Positions 1 to 8,384 of a stretch of DNA of 64,000 nucleotides are shown here, one piece after another. Position 1 is the first letter of the stretch; each line of letters begins with the position of its first letter. This DNA comes from Legionella quateirensis (GTDB lineage Bacteria > Pseudomonadota > Gammaproteobacteria > Legionellales > Legionellaceae), in contig NZ_LNYR01000034.1 of the NCBI RefSeq assembly GCF_001467955.1, positions 129,548 to 193,547 on the forward strand, in the 5' to 3' direction. The position numbers and the translations under genes are program-made. Under the pieces are notes generated by a model. The model was not told the DNA's origin. It saw only the letters and a program-made list of their open reading frames with translations, and searched no databases.

Positions 1-217
1 CAGCGGAGCCTTATTGGATATATGTTCTGGATTGCTTCACTTTGTTCGCAAAGACGAACATTTATAAGGCTGAAAGAGTATTTATTGAAGTCTTAATGAT
101 CCTATAAACAGTTGTCTTTGCGAGCAACGCGAAGCAATCCACAGCGGAGCTTTATTGGATTTGAGTTCTGAATTGCTTCACTTTGTTCGCAAAGACGAAC
201 ATTAATAAGGCCGAAAG
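1..217. repeat. Tandem 76-bp intergenic repeat with hairpin arms
   Basis: Two direct copies, about 1-76 and 142-217, share most of their bases, beginning CAGCGGAGC and ending near GAAAG. Between them, CTTTGCGAGCAACGCGAAGC at about 116-135 is an imperfect inverted repeat of the segment ATTGCTTCACTTTGTTCGCA found in both copies (about 18 of 23 positions pair). Transcripts would fold into long stem-loops. The layout fits a mobile palindromic intergenic element; no ORF lies inside. The left end of copy one may extend beyond the window. Confidence 0.7.
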
Positions 218-439
218 TGTAGGGGCTGTTGACAATTCCGATTTCGACGTCCCGCGACGTTGGAAATAAATATTTGAATTATCAACACACCCTAATAATT
301 GTAATTATGAAAAATGATAGGATATGTTTGGGAATTTTATGGTATCACGGTTTATACACTTCATTAGGAAATTAAACAGGTTTTCTTTAAAGTGAAAAAG
401 CAAGAGATCTTACTTTTTCACTCAAAGAAAATTTATGGA

Positions 440-2287
440 TTATCTATTGGAAATGGAAAATTGCTGAGTAAGTGGACTAAAAAAACCATTTGATATGTCA
501 CTTACCATCTCATCACCGTAAAAGTAACGAACTCCTTCAATATTATCAAAACCTAGATCCTTAGCTTTCTTGTCAAGAAACTCATCTAATTGTGTCATAC
601 CTGAGCTTGTTTCACTTCGAGGTGGCTGACCAAAGAAGCTTCCTATATAATCCAGAGCTCCGCCAGTTGAACGGGATGTTGCTTTTGGTTGATTTTCAGC
701 ATTAAATCGAGATGTCAAGGCTACCTGTACTTCTGGGGTACGTGAATTCCAATAATCTCTCACCTGTAAGCCACCACGCTCATGTTTAGGGATGGATGAT
801 AAAAATTGAATAAATTCCGTAGATAAACCCTTATCTGCTGAACTGGAACTGCTTGATTCACTTTGTGGTAATTGCGGTGCAGGACTTGCTGACGGTTGTG
901 AGCTGCTACTGCTTATCGATGAAGCGGACGAGTGTGTTGGTAGTTTAGCATCAGCTCCAACGGCTGGTCTATGCCTATAGTCCCTGGGATCATCTAAAGA
1001 CACAATAACTTGAACTATTGGATCTGTTACAGAACCAAGTTCTATCAGTGCACAAGCGAGATTTATTGAATTTTTATGAGAAGCTAACATGCGACATGAG
1101 GTTTCATTGAACATGTCTGGTGAATACCGAGTCATATATCCAAAATACATTATTGCATGTTCCAGATCTTTTTGACGCTTTCTATCTAAAATTGGTTCAA
1201 CAAAACTTTTCAAAGCGATTTCTAAAGAGAACTCTTCTGCAACGACTGGAGTAGATGAACTGGCAACACTTCTGTCAATGCTTGGTAGAGTAGCTTCAGT
1301 TGGCAATAATGCTGCTGAGGCTTGTTGGGCCATGAGTTGCTCAGCAATATATAGCTGAATAAGTAGTGCATTGTCTTCATAATTTCCCTGCAAGGAAGCG
1401 GGTAAATAGCTTGCAAAATCAGCTGAATTTAATACAGGAACAAGTGCATTACCAGGATTTCTTTCACTAAACTCAGTTAAAAATACCGTAAAAGGTCTTT
1501 GTTGCATTAATTGATCATCAGTAACTCCCTTGGGAAGATCAATAAGCACCGCTTCGATTAATGTTTGAATATCAGATTGCACTTTTGGGCCAAAATTGGA
1601 GGAGTCAATTGCTTCCAAGGCCGAACGCAACGCTTTTTTATGTCTGGCATTTAAACGTGGGTCATTTAAATTGTGTTCACGTTGTACCGAAATTTCTGCA
1701 TAAGCTTTGCTAAAGATACCCAAAAGATTGCGTACATCAGCATCGCTTCTGGGACTAATACCCTTGTTTGTTTTGAGATCAATATCGCCAGTGATAATGC
1801 CCACAATATTAGCTGCACTGTGAATACCACAACTCCAGGTATCTGATTGTTGTGTAACAGATGATGAAGGTCTTACTATGCTGTAACCCTCTAAAATTCC
1901 AATTTCAATAGCTGTTTGTATTTGTCCTATTGCTTCCGGATACACCCTGTTGAGCGAATCGATAACATGACACTCACTGTTTTGTGTGTCGATAACAACA
2001 GCAACTGAATGGCGACCTTGCCAGGTAGGTAATGAAAAAATGGTATAACGTTTATCTTCCGGTATTTTACCTATAAGTTGCGCAAAAAGATCAAAATCTT
2101 CGCCTGCTCTATCTGGACCTACTTGAATCGCGTTTACATTAGTTCGTCCATTGGCATGTAATACTTCGAGTGCACTATTGATAATAATGTCATTATCAAA
2201 GTCACGGAATTTTTGTTCGTAATTACTAATTACAGCTTGTTGTTCATGGTGTTCAAGTGAAGTAAATGGTGGATAAATCCAAGGCAT
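440..2287 (-). CDS. Clan CE (Ulp1/YopJ-like) cysteine protease, candidate Dot/Icm effector
   Basis: This 615-residue protein has no signal peptide and starts with ATG after a good AAGGAG site. The N-terminal 170 residues carry the order of a clan CE peptidase: His93 in GRHSVAVVID, Asp110 in HVIDSLN, Gln147 and Cys153 in QSDTWSCGIHSAAN. Gln sits six residues before Cys, as the oxyanion-hole Gln does in Ulp1/SENP enzymes. Such proteases remove ubiquitin or SUMO-like modifiers, or in the YopJ branch acetylate host proteins; the substrate here cannot be read. A helical middle region follows, then a serine-rich linker (about 455-490) and a C-terminal segment rich in polar residues. The serine linker and lack of an export signal fit a translocated effector. 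The gene stands alone, 288 bp downstream of the SH2 gene on the same strand. Confidence 0.75.
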   Translation of the reverse strand: MPWIYPPFTSLEHHEQQAVISNYEQKFRDFDNDIIINSALEVLHANGRTNVNAIQVGPDRAGEDFDLFAQLIGKIPEDKRYTIFSLPTWQGRHSVAVVIDTQNSECHVIDSLNRVYPEAIGQIQTAIEIGILEGYSIVRPSSSVTQQSDTWSCGIHSAANIVGIITGDIDLKTNKGISPRSDADVRNLLGIFSKAYAEISVQREHNLNDPRLNARHKKALRSALEAIDSSNFGPKVQSDIQTLIEAVLIDLPKGVTDDQLMQQRPFTVFLTEFSERNPGNALVPVLNSADFASYLPASLQGNYEDNALLIQLYIAEQLMAQQASAALLPTEATLPSIDRSVASSSTPVVAEEFSLEIALKSFVEPILDRKRQKDLEHAIMYFGYMTRYSPDMFNETSCRMLASHKNSINLACALIELGSVTDPIVQVIVSLDDPRDYRHRPAVGADAKLPTHSSASSISSSSSQPSASPAPQLPQSESSSSSSADKGLSTEFIQFLSSIPKHERGGLQVRDYWNSRTPEVQVALTSRFNAENQPKATSRSTGGALDYIGSFFGQPPRSETSSGMTQLDEFLDKKAKDLGFDNIEGVRYFYGDEMVSDISNGFFSPLTQQFSISNR

Positions 2288-2575
2288 GATAGCTCCTTAA
2301 GGTTGGAATATAAATTTACAAAATTCTGGACCTAATGAACGAATCCTGAACTCTAAAGACAATTATGTAGTTCCAAACTTAAGCAAAAATTAAATAATGA
2401 TGTTAAATTTTGATAGTCGTTATTGAAATTTTATATGGCTTTATGCTCTGGCCTCGGAAGGGTAAATAGTAGTGATGGACTTAAGAGTTATCTTCAGCCC
2501 ATCATTCACAAGAACAGAACTGTGGATTAAACGAATCGAAATCTAGTTCACGATTGGTCATTGATTAGAGGCGGA

Positions 2576-3790
2576 TTATCTTATTTTAAGTACTGTATTA
2601 GCTGTTCCAATAGTACACACCGGATTAAAAATTGGATCGTAATGTTCCTTTTTTAAAAAGACATTTACACATTGCTGAGTATTTTCTGTATGCTCCTTGG
2701 ACAGTTGCGCTTTAATATAAAATTCGATTTCTGCACGATGCGCTGTCGGTTGTTTAATCCACGATTCAACCTTGGATGGAGGTATTATCAGGTTCAAGAC
2801 TATTTTGCTCTGTAAAACACTGGCATCCAACAAGACAGTAAGATAATGATTTTTGTAATTAGGCGAATACCTGGCCAAATAATCACCCGGATTGCTCAGT
2901 ATACGCTTGGCAGCCTCCGTATCTATAGTGCCATGGTATAATGGAGCTTCCATCTCTTTTTTTAATTCGGGATTCATTTTAAAGAAAACTGCTGATTGAC
3001 AATAATCCCATACTTTAACTTTTTCGCGGGGTGCTTCATTATCCTCAAAATTGTTATTGTTATGCATAGTTCCATAAAAGAGTACAGTTCGGGCGAGTGT
3101 TATTGCCGTATATACTCTGGATAATTGTTCAGTAAATCCAGCACTGCAACGCCCTTGTTGACAAATTTGGTATAATTGAGTGCTTATCGATGAAAATCCG
3201 ATTTGGTTCAAATGTACAAAATCAGACTCGGCAAATTTATCCAACGCTTGAATCAGGTTCGATGTTTTTGCTGTGAAAGCATCTTCTTTCAGAAAGGTGT
3301 GCCATGAAGAGAGTGCTAGTTCAAACTGAGTAAACTCGTCGGTATCTTCACTAAAGGCCCAGCCGCATTGTAAGTGAATCGCTTTGGCTTTTTGCAAAAT
3401 ATTTTCAAACAGATCACAAAAAATATCATTAAATAACAGGACATTATTTATAACCGGACCAAGAGTATTACTCATCAAAGTCTGACAGCGATCGTATACC
3501 TTAGGAAAGGCTGTGAAAATTCGAACCAAATCGTCTCTCGAAAAACACTCCACCCAGCGTTCACTCCGTTCGGTAATTTTTTTACCGCTAATAAAATCAT
3601 CTAATAAAGCAGTCTCATCAATTCGATTCAGAAGCAACTCTTCCGTATAGGTTGCCCCACTGGCCGTGACTATGCTTTGGGGTACTAATTCTTTTTCTTC
3701 TTTAAGATTAATTGCAGTTGGATTTTCAATATTGAATTCATTCTGTGCAGTATATATTGGATGATTGAGTTCTATTTTACTGTTGCTCAT
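2576..3790 (-). CDS. SH2-domain protein, candidate effector
   Basis: In this 404-residue protein, residues about 283-385 resemble an SH2 domain: YHG at 285-287 matches the start of SH2 (WYHG), an alpha-A-like AAKRIL follows, and GDYLARYSP contains the FLVR-type strand with Arg307 as the predicted phosphotyrosine-binding arginine. NHYLTVLL then matches the next strand. Legionella is known to carry a family of bacterial SH2 domains that bind host phosphotyrosine proteins. Residues 1-280 are helical and match nothing I recognise; a catalytic role there is open. There is no signal peptide or membrane segment. ATG start with an AAGG-type site. It probably acts in the host cytosol, but this is inference from family and genus. 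Confidence 0.65.
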   Translation of the reverse strand: MSNSKIELNHPIYTAQNEFNIENPTAINLKEEKELVPQSIVTASGATYTEELLLNRIDETALLDDFISGKKITERSERWVECFSRDDLVRIFTAFPKVYDRCQTLMSNTLGPVINNVLLFNDIFCDLFENILQKAKAIHLQCGWAFSEDTDEFTQFELALSSWHTFLKEDAFTAKTSNLIQALDKFAESDFVHLNQIGFSSISTQLYQICQQGRCSAGFTEQLSRVYTAITLARTVLFYGTMHNNNNFEDNEAPREKVKVWDYCQSAVFFKMNPELKKEMEAPLYHGTIDTEAAKRILSNPGDYLARYSPNYKNHYLTVLLDASVLQSKIVLNLIIPPSKVESWIKQPTAHRAEIEFYIKAQLSKEHTENTQQCVNVFLKKEHYDPIFNPVCTIGTANTVLKIR

Positions 3791-4216
3791 ATATGCCTTT
3801 TTTGATCTTAAAAATTACTCCGGATTTTTAACCGGTTTAGATGTTTAATTGTCTCTTTGCTTTAATTGTCCCTTAGTGAAGTTATCGCAATTGATTACGT
3901 ACTCCAGCTGGCCCCAATTTTATCATAAAAAGCATGAAATGTGTTTAATTTTTACATAATGCGATTATTTAATTCTGTTTGAAGAAGGCGATACACTTTT
4001 TTACGGTTCATTGATTCATAGAGAAGATCATTTTTAGACTTTAATCTATTGAATCAAAAATACTTAAATGGAACTGGTTGTCCATATATTGCCCAACAAT
4101 CAACTATAATTAATACAATAGCCTGGTTCTGGTTTTATGTGGATGAGTTATTAATTTATCTGATCCACCTAAATACCCCAGCAGAGAGGATCTGGTTAAC
4201 AGTTAGGGAGATTAAA
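3791..4216. other. Intergenic region, no gene seen
   Basis: This is an AT-rich spacer between the SH2 gene and a small membrane-protein gene. It must hold their divergent promoters, but I see no convincing -35/-10 pair or operator. An open frame runs through 4049-4216 in frame with the next gene; it has no Shine-Dalgarno site and looks like a chance upstream extension. Confidence 0.4.
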
Positions 4217-4390
4217 ATGCCTATTGGAGTCCTGTTTTGGGTGCTGATGATTATTTGGTTACTCTTTGGTCTGTATTGGCACCGAGGTGATTATACTCGT
4301 GGTAACTATGGTCTGGTTGGGGGGCATCTTATGTTATTTGTCCTGTTAGCTATTCTTGGATGGAGAGTATTTGGCCCTATACTTCAGTAA
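4217..4390 (+). CDS. Small two-helix inner-membrane protein
   Basis: A 57-residue protein starting MPIGVLFWVLMII. I chose this ATG because AGGGAG lies seven bases upstream, whereas the longer frame from 4049 has no ribosome site. It has two hydrophobic helices (about 2-18 and 32-52) joined by a short polar loop with YWHRGDYTRGNY. It resembles small hypothetical membrane proteins common in Gammaproteobacteria; no function is known to me. A perfect 16-bp-arm palindrome lies just downstream. Confidence 0.6.
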   Translation: MPIGVLFWVLMIIWLLFGLYWHRGDYTRGNYGLVGGHLMLFVLLAILGWRVFGPILQ

Positions 4391-4407
4391 CGATATACTT
4401 TTTTGTA

Positions 4408-4440
4408 ATCAAGGCACTATACATTGTATAGTGCCTTGAT
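4408..4440. terminator. Perfect long palindrome after small membrane gene
   Basis: The arms ATCAAGGCACTATACA and TGTATAGTGCCTTGAT pair perfectly over 16 bp around one central base. It lies 18 bp after the stop codon, so it could stop transcription. No T-run follows on the plus strand (six T's precede it), so it is not a canonical intrinsic terminator. A protein-binding operator or a cruciform site is also possible. Confidence 0.5.
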
Positions 4441-4630
4441 GAGATAAGAGCTTCAAGTTAGATACGGATGAAATTTTTTTGTTTTAAAATCCATAATCTT
4501 ATTCATTTAGTGATGTTCATCAATACATAACGCTCTATTTCCGGAGAAAGCAAATAATATATTCTATAAAAAGTAGTACAATAAATATAAAAGCAAGGTT
4601 ATCTTTTATAGAGGATACCAGGAGGCTTAG

Positions 4631-5572
4631 ATGAACATAGTAGATTTGAAAACCTTTCTTGCTGTTGTTGAATATCATTCAATATCCCTAGCATCCAGGC
4701 ATATGTTCACCTCACAGCCAACTATCAGCAGACGTATTAAAAAATTAGAACAAGAACTTGGGACTCAACTTTTTGTAAATACCAGTTATGGTGTAGAACT
4801 GACGAATAAAGGGAAGGCATTTCTTCCTTATATTCGACAAATGCTCGGTATTTATAATGAAATGATGAAAGCAGAGCATAATGACCGCAAAAGCCAACCT
4901 AAATTAACTATCAATATAGGGCTTAATCCTTATGTTTCAATTTCAGCATTTGCCGAATTTACGAACTACATGCATGCTCTTAAAACGAACTATTTTATTG
5001 TTAATAAAATAGTTCCTGCAAAAGAGCTTAGCACTAGTCTGACAAGTGGAAATTATGATCTGATTATTTTACCTCAAGTTGGTAATTGCCCTGCCAATAT
5101 ATCTTCAGTGCCTCTATGGAAAGAAAGAATTGTTCCGATAGTATCCATCGAACACCCCTTAGCCAAATCCAGGTTGCCAATATCTATGGCTGAATTAGCG
5201 CAATACGATGCGGTATTGTTAACGAATGACAGCATCATGCGCCAAAAATTTAATTTATTACTGAAACAAAAAGACATTTCAATTAAAACGATTGCTGAAG
5301 TCAATACGATATTCAGCAATATTCAAATTGTGGAATCAGGATCCAGTTGGTGTTTGATTTATGAACGACTACTCAATGATAAATTAGCTGTAGTCCAACT
5401 CAGCGATTTTTCTATGGACATTGAGTTTCACGCTTATTATCTAAAAAAACGTGCCGATGAACGGCTGATTTGGGAGTTTGTTGAATACATTAGAAAGTGG
5501 CTCAGCCAATCACCAGATTTAAGTCAATATTTTATTAAAGCAAAAAGTTTATCAATTCAAGGTGATTCCTAA
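4631..5572 (+). CDS. LysR-family transcriptional regulator
   Basis: 313 residues with the standard LysR layout. An N-terminal winged helix-turn-helix occupies about residues 1-60 (MNIVDLKTFLAVVEYHSISL, then TSQPTISRRIKKLEQELGTQLF), followed by a linker helix and a periplasmic-binding-protein-like effector domain from about 90. An AGGAGG site lies five bases before ATG. There is no divergent partner gene close by (the upstream gene ends 240 bp away on the same strand), so its target is not evident from position. The effector cannot be inferred. Confidence 0.9.
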   Translation: MNIVDLKTFLAVVEYHSISLASRHMFTSQPTISRRIKKLEQELGTQLFVNTSYGVELTNKGKAFLPYIRQMLGIYNEMMKAEHNDRKSQPKLTINIGLNPYVSISAFAEFTNYMHALKTNYFIVNKIVPAKELSTSLTSGNYDLIILPQVGNCPANISSVPLWKERIVPIVSIEHPLAKSRLPISMAELAQYDAVLLTNDSIMRQKFNLLLKQKDISIKTIAEVNTIFSNIQIVESGSSWCLIYERLLNDKLAVVQLSDFSMDIEFHAYYLKKRADERLIWEFVEYIRKWLSQSPDLSQYFIKAKSLSIQGDS

Positions 5573-5661
5573 TATCAAATAGTTTAATACTCTTATCGAA
5601 AATAAAATGAGCTCGAATCTTCTGTTATTGCAGTAAATCTCGTTGCTTAACCAGTAAAAGT

Positions 5662-5692
5662 AACGAGCCAGACCTTCTGGCCTAAGCTCGTT
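5662..5692. terminator. Hairpin between convergent genes
   Basis: AACGAGC and GCTCGTT form an outer stem and CCAGA/TCTGG an inner one. It lies between the convergent lysR gene (ends 5572) and the 528-residue gene (ends 5742). No strong T-run follows, so it is only a probable bidirectional terminator. Confidence 0.4.
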
Positions 5693-5741
5693 GTATAATC
5701 TGGATGCCAATTTATTAATATGGAGTTGAAGCTGGCACATG

Positions 5742-7328
5742 TTAGCTCATACTTACATTGGATTTAGAGTGCAACTCTTCAGTTGCATCTCGAACTATTT
5801 TATTGAACTCTTTAATAGAGTCTGTTTCTAAGTGTAACAAGGTTGTAACTGCACCTTGTCCAGTTTTTAGAATGGTGTATTCCGGGGAATGTTTAAATCC
5901 ATTAACAATCAGATTTAACACATATTCATTAGGTGCTCCCAAGATTTTATCTTTAATATCCGCTAAAATATTTGCTTTTAACATATCTCCATTAAATTCT
6001 TTAAATTGATCTTTCATATCGCTAAATTCATCAGGATTAACAGGAGCACCATGAAATCTATTTCTATGCGGGTAGCCTAATTTGGATTGATTTTGTATCG
6101 TGTGTTCAATCTTCTGTGGTAAATCTTGATGTAAATCAGATATATGTTCACTTAAAGTTGAGTACTGAGCAGCCCATTCATCTCTTTTTTCATTGTATGT
6201 GTTTGCAAATTCATCGGCGTCACTTAAGCCCTTAAAGGTAAATCCTTGCTTGTTCATATCTCTTACGCCATCAAGATTTTTTACCTGAGCAGTTGAGTCT
6301 AAATCTTTAGCTAAATCTTTTTTCCATGGCATGGTTTGATAAAAAAAGGGGACTCCAATGGATATTGTTTCACCGAGAGATTGATCTCCCGTAGCACAAA
6401 CTGGATTTTTTTGTCTTTTGCACGCTTGCATCATGGCAATCATAGTATCTTTTTTCAGAGGAAATGGATTGCTTAGATTAATGGTTACAACAGGGTCATC
6501 ATGTCCATCCTTCCCTGGGACTTCATGAATTACTCCATTATAGTGTATTTCAAAACCACATTCATAAGGATTGTTTTGCAGTAACTCCTCAATGTAAGAT
6601 TTAAAAATCTCAGGTGTAATTCGGGTAAAAACCTCTGCTGGTTTTTGTATGTCTGAATGTGCTAACGTGCTGGTAACAAAATATAAATAACTTAATAATT
6701 CTTGTTTGAACGTCTCTGGGTTCGCTCCACGGCCTGATGAATGATTATTCAAATAAGCAAAAAACAGTTGATTTTCATTCTCTAACTGGTTTAATGATTT
6801 GCCAAATTTATGTTCATCCTCAGCATGTATCGTATGGTTTTCGTCAAATAGGCCTAAAAACATACCGTGAGCTTCTGGTCCGGGACCCGTTGGAATTGAA
6901 TTAGAGCCATGATATTTATAGCTGTATTCAGGCAGAACAATAAAGGGTATTTCATTGATAGTTGCTAATCTTTTACAAGCAGCACAATCTTTATCTACTA
7001 TCATTGGCCCATAAACAATTGCTTGGGGTTTGGATTTGGCAATTTCTTCTCGTAATTGCCAGGATTGAGTAATTTCTTCAGAGTGTTCAATGTCGGTGTG
7101 AATAATCCGTACATTTTCTTCTCCAATTTTGTTTTTTAAAGTTTGTACAAGGCTTTTATCTTTTAATGATTCATCGCCTAAATCATTAAGAAGAATGATA
7201 AAGGGTTGGTCATTTTCTTGATTTTGATAAGAATCAATCATTTTGTCTACGAAAGATAAGTCCCCCATAGTTCCCGGCTCAATTACAGATAAAACAATAA
7301 TAGGTTTTTTTGTGGAAATATTAGACAT
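5742..7328 (-). CDS. Putative GT-B-like glycosyltransferase, function unknown
   Basis: A 528-residue soluble protein with no signal peptide. The N-terminus alternates short hydrophobic strands and helices (PIIVLSVIEPGTMGDLSF at 9-26, then FIILLND, VRIIHTD, AIVYGPM, FIVLPEY), as in a Rossmann-like half of a GT-B enzyme. The C-terminal half has CATGDQSLGETISIGVPFFY around 311-330, which resembles the nucleotide-sugar binding loop of GT-B transferases (TGD.S..E followed by G.P). The tail from about 380 is helical and charged. I cannot place it in a named family. Alternatives are another nucleotide-binding enzyme or a Dot/Icm effector. It stands alone, convergent with the LysR gene. Confidence 0.4.
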   Translation of the reverse strand: MSNISTKKPIIVLSVIEPGTMGDLSFVDKMIDSYQNQENDQPFIILLNDLGDESLKDKSLVQTLKNKIGEENVRIIHTDIEHSEEITQSWQLREEIAKSKPQAIVYGPMIVDKDCAACKRLATINEIPFIVLPEYSYKYHGSNSIPTGPGPEAHGMFLGLFDENHTIHAEDEHKFGKSLNQLENENQLFFAYLNNHSSGRGANPETFKQELLSYLYFVTSTLAHSDIQKPAEVFTRITPEIFKSYIEELLQNNPYECGFEIHYNGVIHEVPGKDGHDDPVVTINLSNPFPLKKDTMIAMMQACKRQKNPVCATGDQSLGETISIGVPFFYQTMPWKKDLAKDLDSTAQVKNLDGVRDMNKQGFTFKGLSDADEFANTYNEKRDEWAAQYSTLSEHISDLHQDLPQKIEHTIQNQSKLGYPHRNRFHGAPVNPDEFSDMKDQFKEFNGDMLKANILADIKDKILGAPNEYVLNLIVNGFKHSPEYTILKTGQGAVTTLLHLETDSIKEFNKIVRDATEELHSKSNVSMS

Positions 7329-7631
7329 GATAATCTCGCAAAGTTATGAGTTCATGTATAAAATTTAACCACCAGGGGATTATGAGCAGGTTAATGAGGC
7401 TAATCGAAATGTGTCGGGGGTATGCCTTTTATGTTGTTATGAAATAAGGTTGAGCTTTGTGAGTTGTGATCCAGGTGCTCTCTCCCAAGGGTTTTGTTTC
7501 GATAAACAGGATGATTCGTTTAGGTTTGGTTTGTATTGTTTTTAATTGATTTTTTGGTAATGAAAGGGTTGATTCTTGGGATTTTAAAAGGCATCATCCC
7601 CAAAATTTAATGGACTTTATAGAGATAATAG
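7329..7631. other. Intergenic region, divergent promoters expected
   Basis: 303 bp between divergent genes. I see AT-rich tracts but no clear palindrome, RNA or convincing -35/-10 pair. Confidence 0.4.
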
Positions 7632-8375
7632 GTGAACTTAAACAAGGTAGTTACGATAGCATGCGGTATAACGCTCACCGGGCTGGTATGTGCTGGCGAT
7701 GGTGGCAGTATTGATAGCTCATGGAGACCTGCTGCCACCCTTAGTCTAGGCCCTGTATGGAGCACTCCAGGTAAAACCCAAACCATTTATTTGCAGCCAG
7801 AACTTCGCGAAACCTTCGCTGCACAGTCTACTACTGAGAAATTTGGTAGCGGAGAATTGTTCTTGGGCCTGCAACATTATTTTTCCCCGAAACTGTTTGC
7901 TCAAATTGGATTTGCCGTTGCAACAACAACTGTCATCCCGCTCAATGGTGATATTTGGCAAGATGCTGATCCAGATTTTAATAATTTATTTTATGATTAT
8001 AAAATCAAGCACACTCGTCTGGCGGTTAAAGGCAAGTTATTAACAGATTTTTATCAGCTGGTACAACCTTATCTTTCTGGCAGCCTTGGTGTAGGTGTTA
8101 ATCATGCTTATAACTACAGCACTACACCTAAAAATATTGATATTCAACCAGAGCCTCCTTTTGCCTCTCACACAACAAGAGATTTTTCGTACACCCTAGG
8201 AGCCGGTTTGCAACGGGCGCTAAATAGCCACTGGTCTGTTGGTGTGGGATATGAGTTTAGTGATTGGGGCAGGACATCCCTTGGATCTTCCGCAGAACAA
8301 GTGCTAACTGGTGGTTTGAATTTAAATCATGTTTACACGAATCAATTACAGTTCAACCTCAGTTTTGTTGCTTAA
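7632..8375 (+). CDS. Outer-membrane beta-barrel protein
   Basis: 247 residues from a GTG start. It has a signal peptide (about residues 1-21, ending VCAG), then alternating amphipathic strands and a C-terminal strand LQFNLSFVA that ends close to the usual outer-membrane signature. The size and strand pattern fit an eight-strand OmpW/OmpA-like barrel. The ribosome site is weak. It is followed after nine bases by the secreted 496-residue gene, so the two are probably co-transcribed. Ligand or role unknown. Confidence 0.6.
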   Translation: MNLNKVVTIACGITLTGLVCAGDGGSIDSSWRPAATLSLGPVWSTPGKTQTIYLQPELRETFAAQSTTEKFGSGELFLGLQHYFSPKLFAQIGFAVATTTVIPLNGDIWQDADPDFNNLFYDYKIKHTRLAVKGKLLTDFYQLVQPYLSGSLGVGVNHAYNYSTTPKNIDIQPEPPFASHTTRDFSYTLGAGLQRALNSHWSVGVGYEFSDWGRTSLGSSAEQVLTGGLNLNHVYTNQLQFNLSFVA

Positions 8376-8384
8376 GGAATTATT

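Noticed and set aside
5552..5740. 62-codon minus-strand frame between convergent genes
   Set aside because: It overlaps the lysR end and the hairpin at 5662, with no domain; a chance frame.
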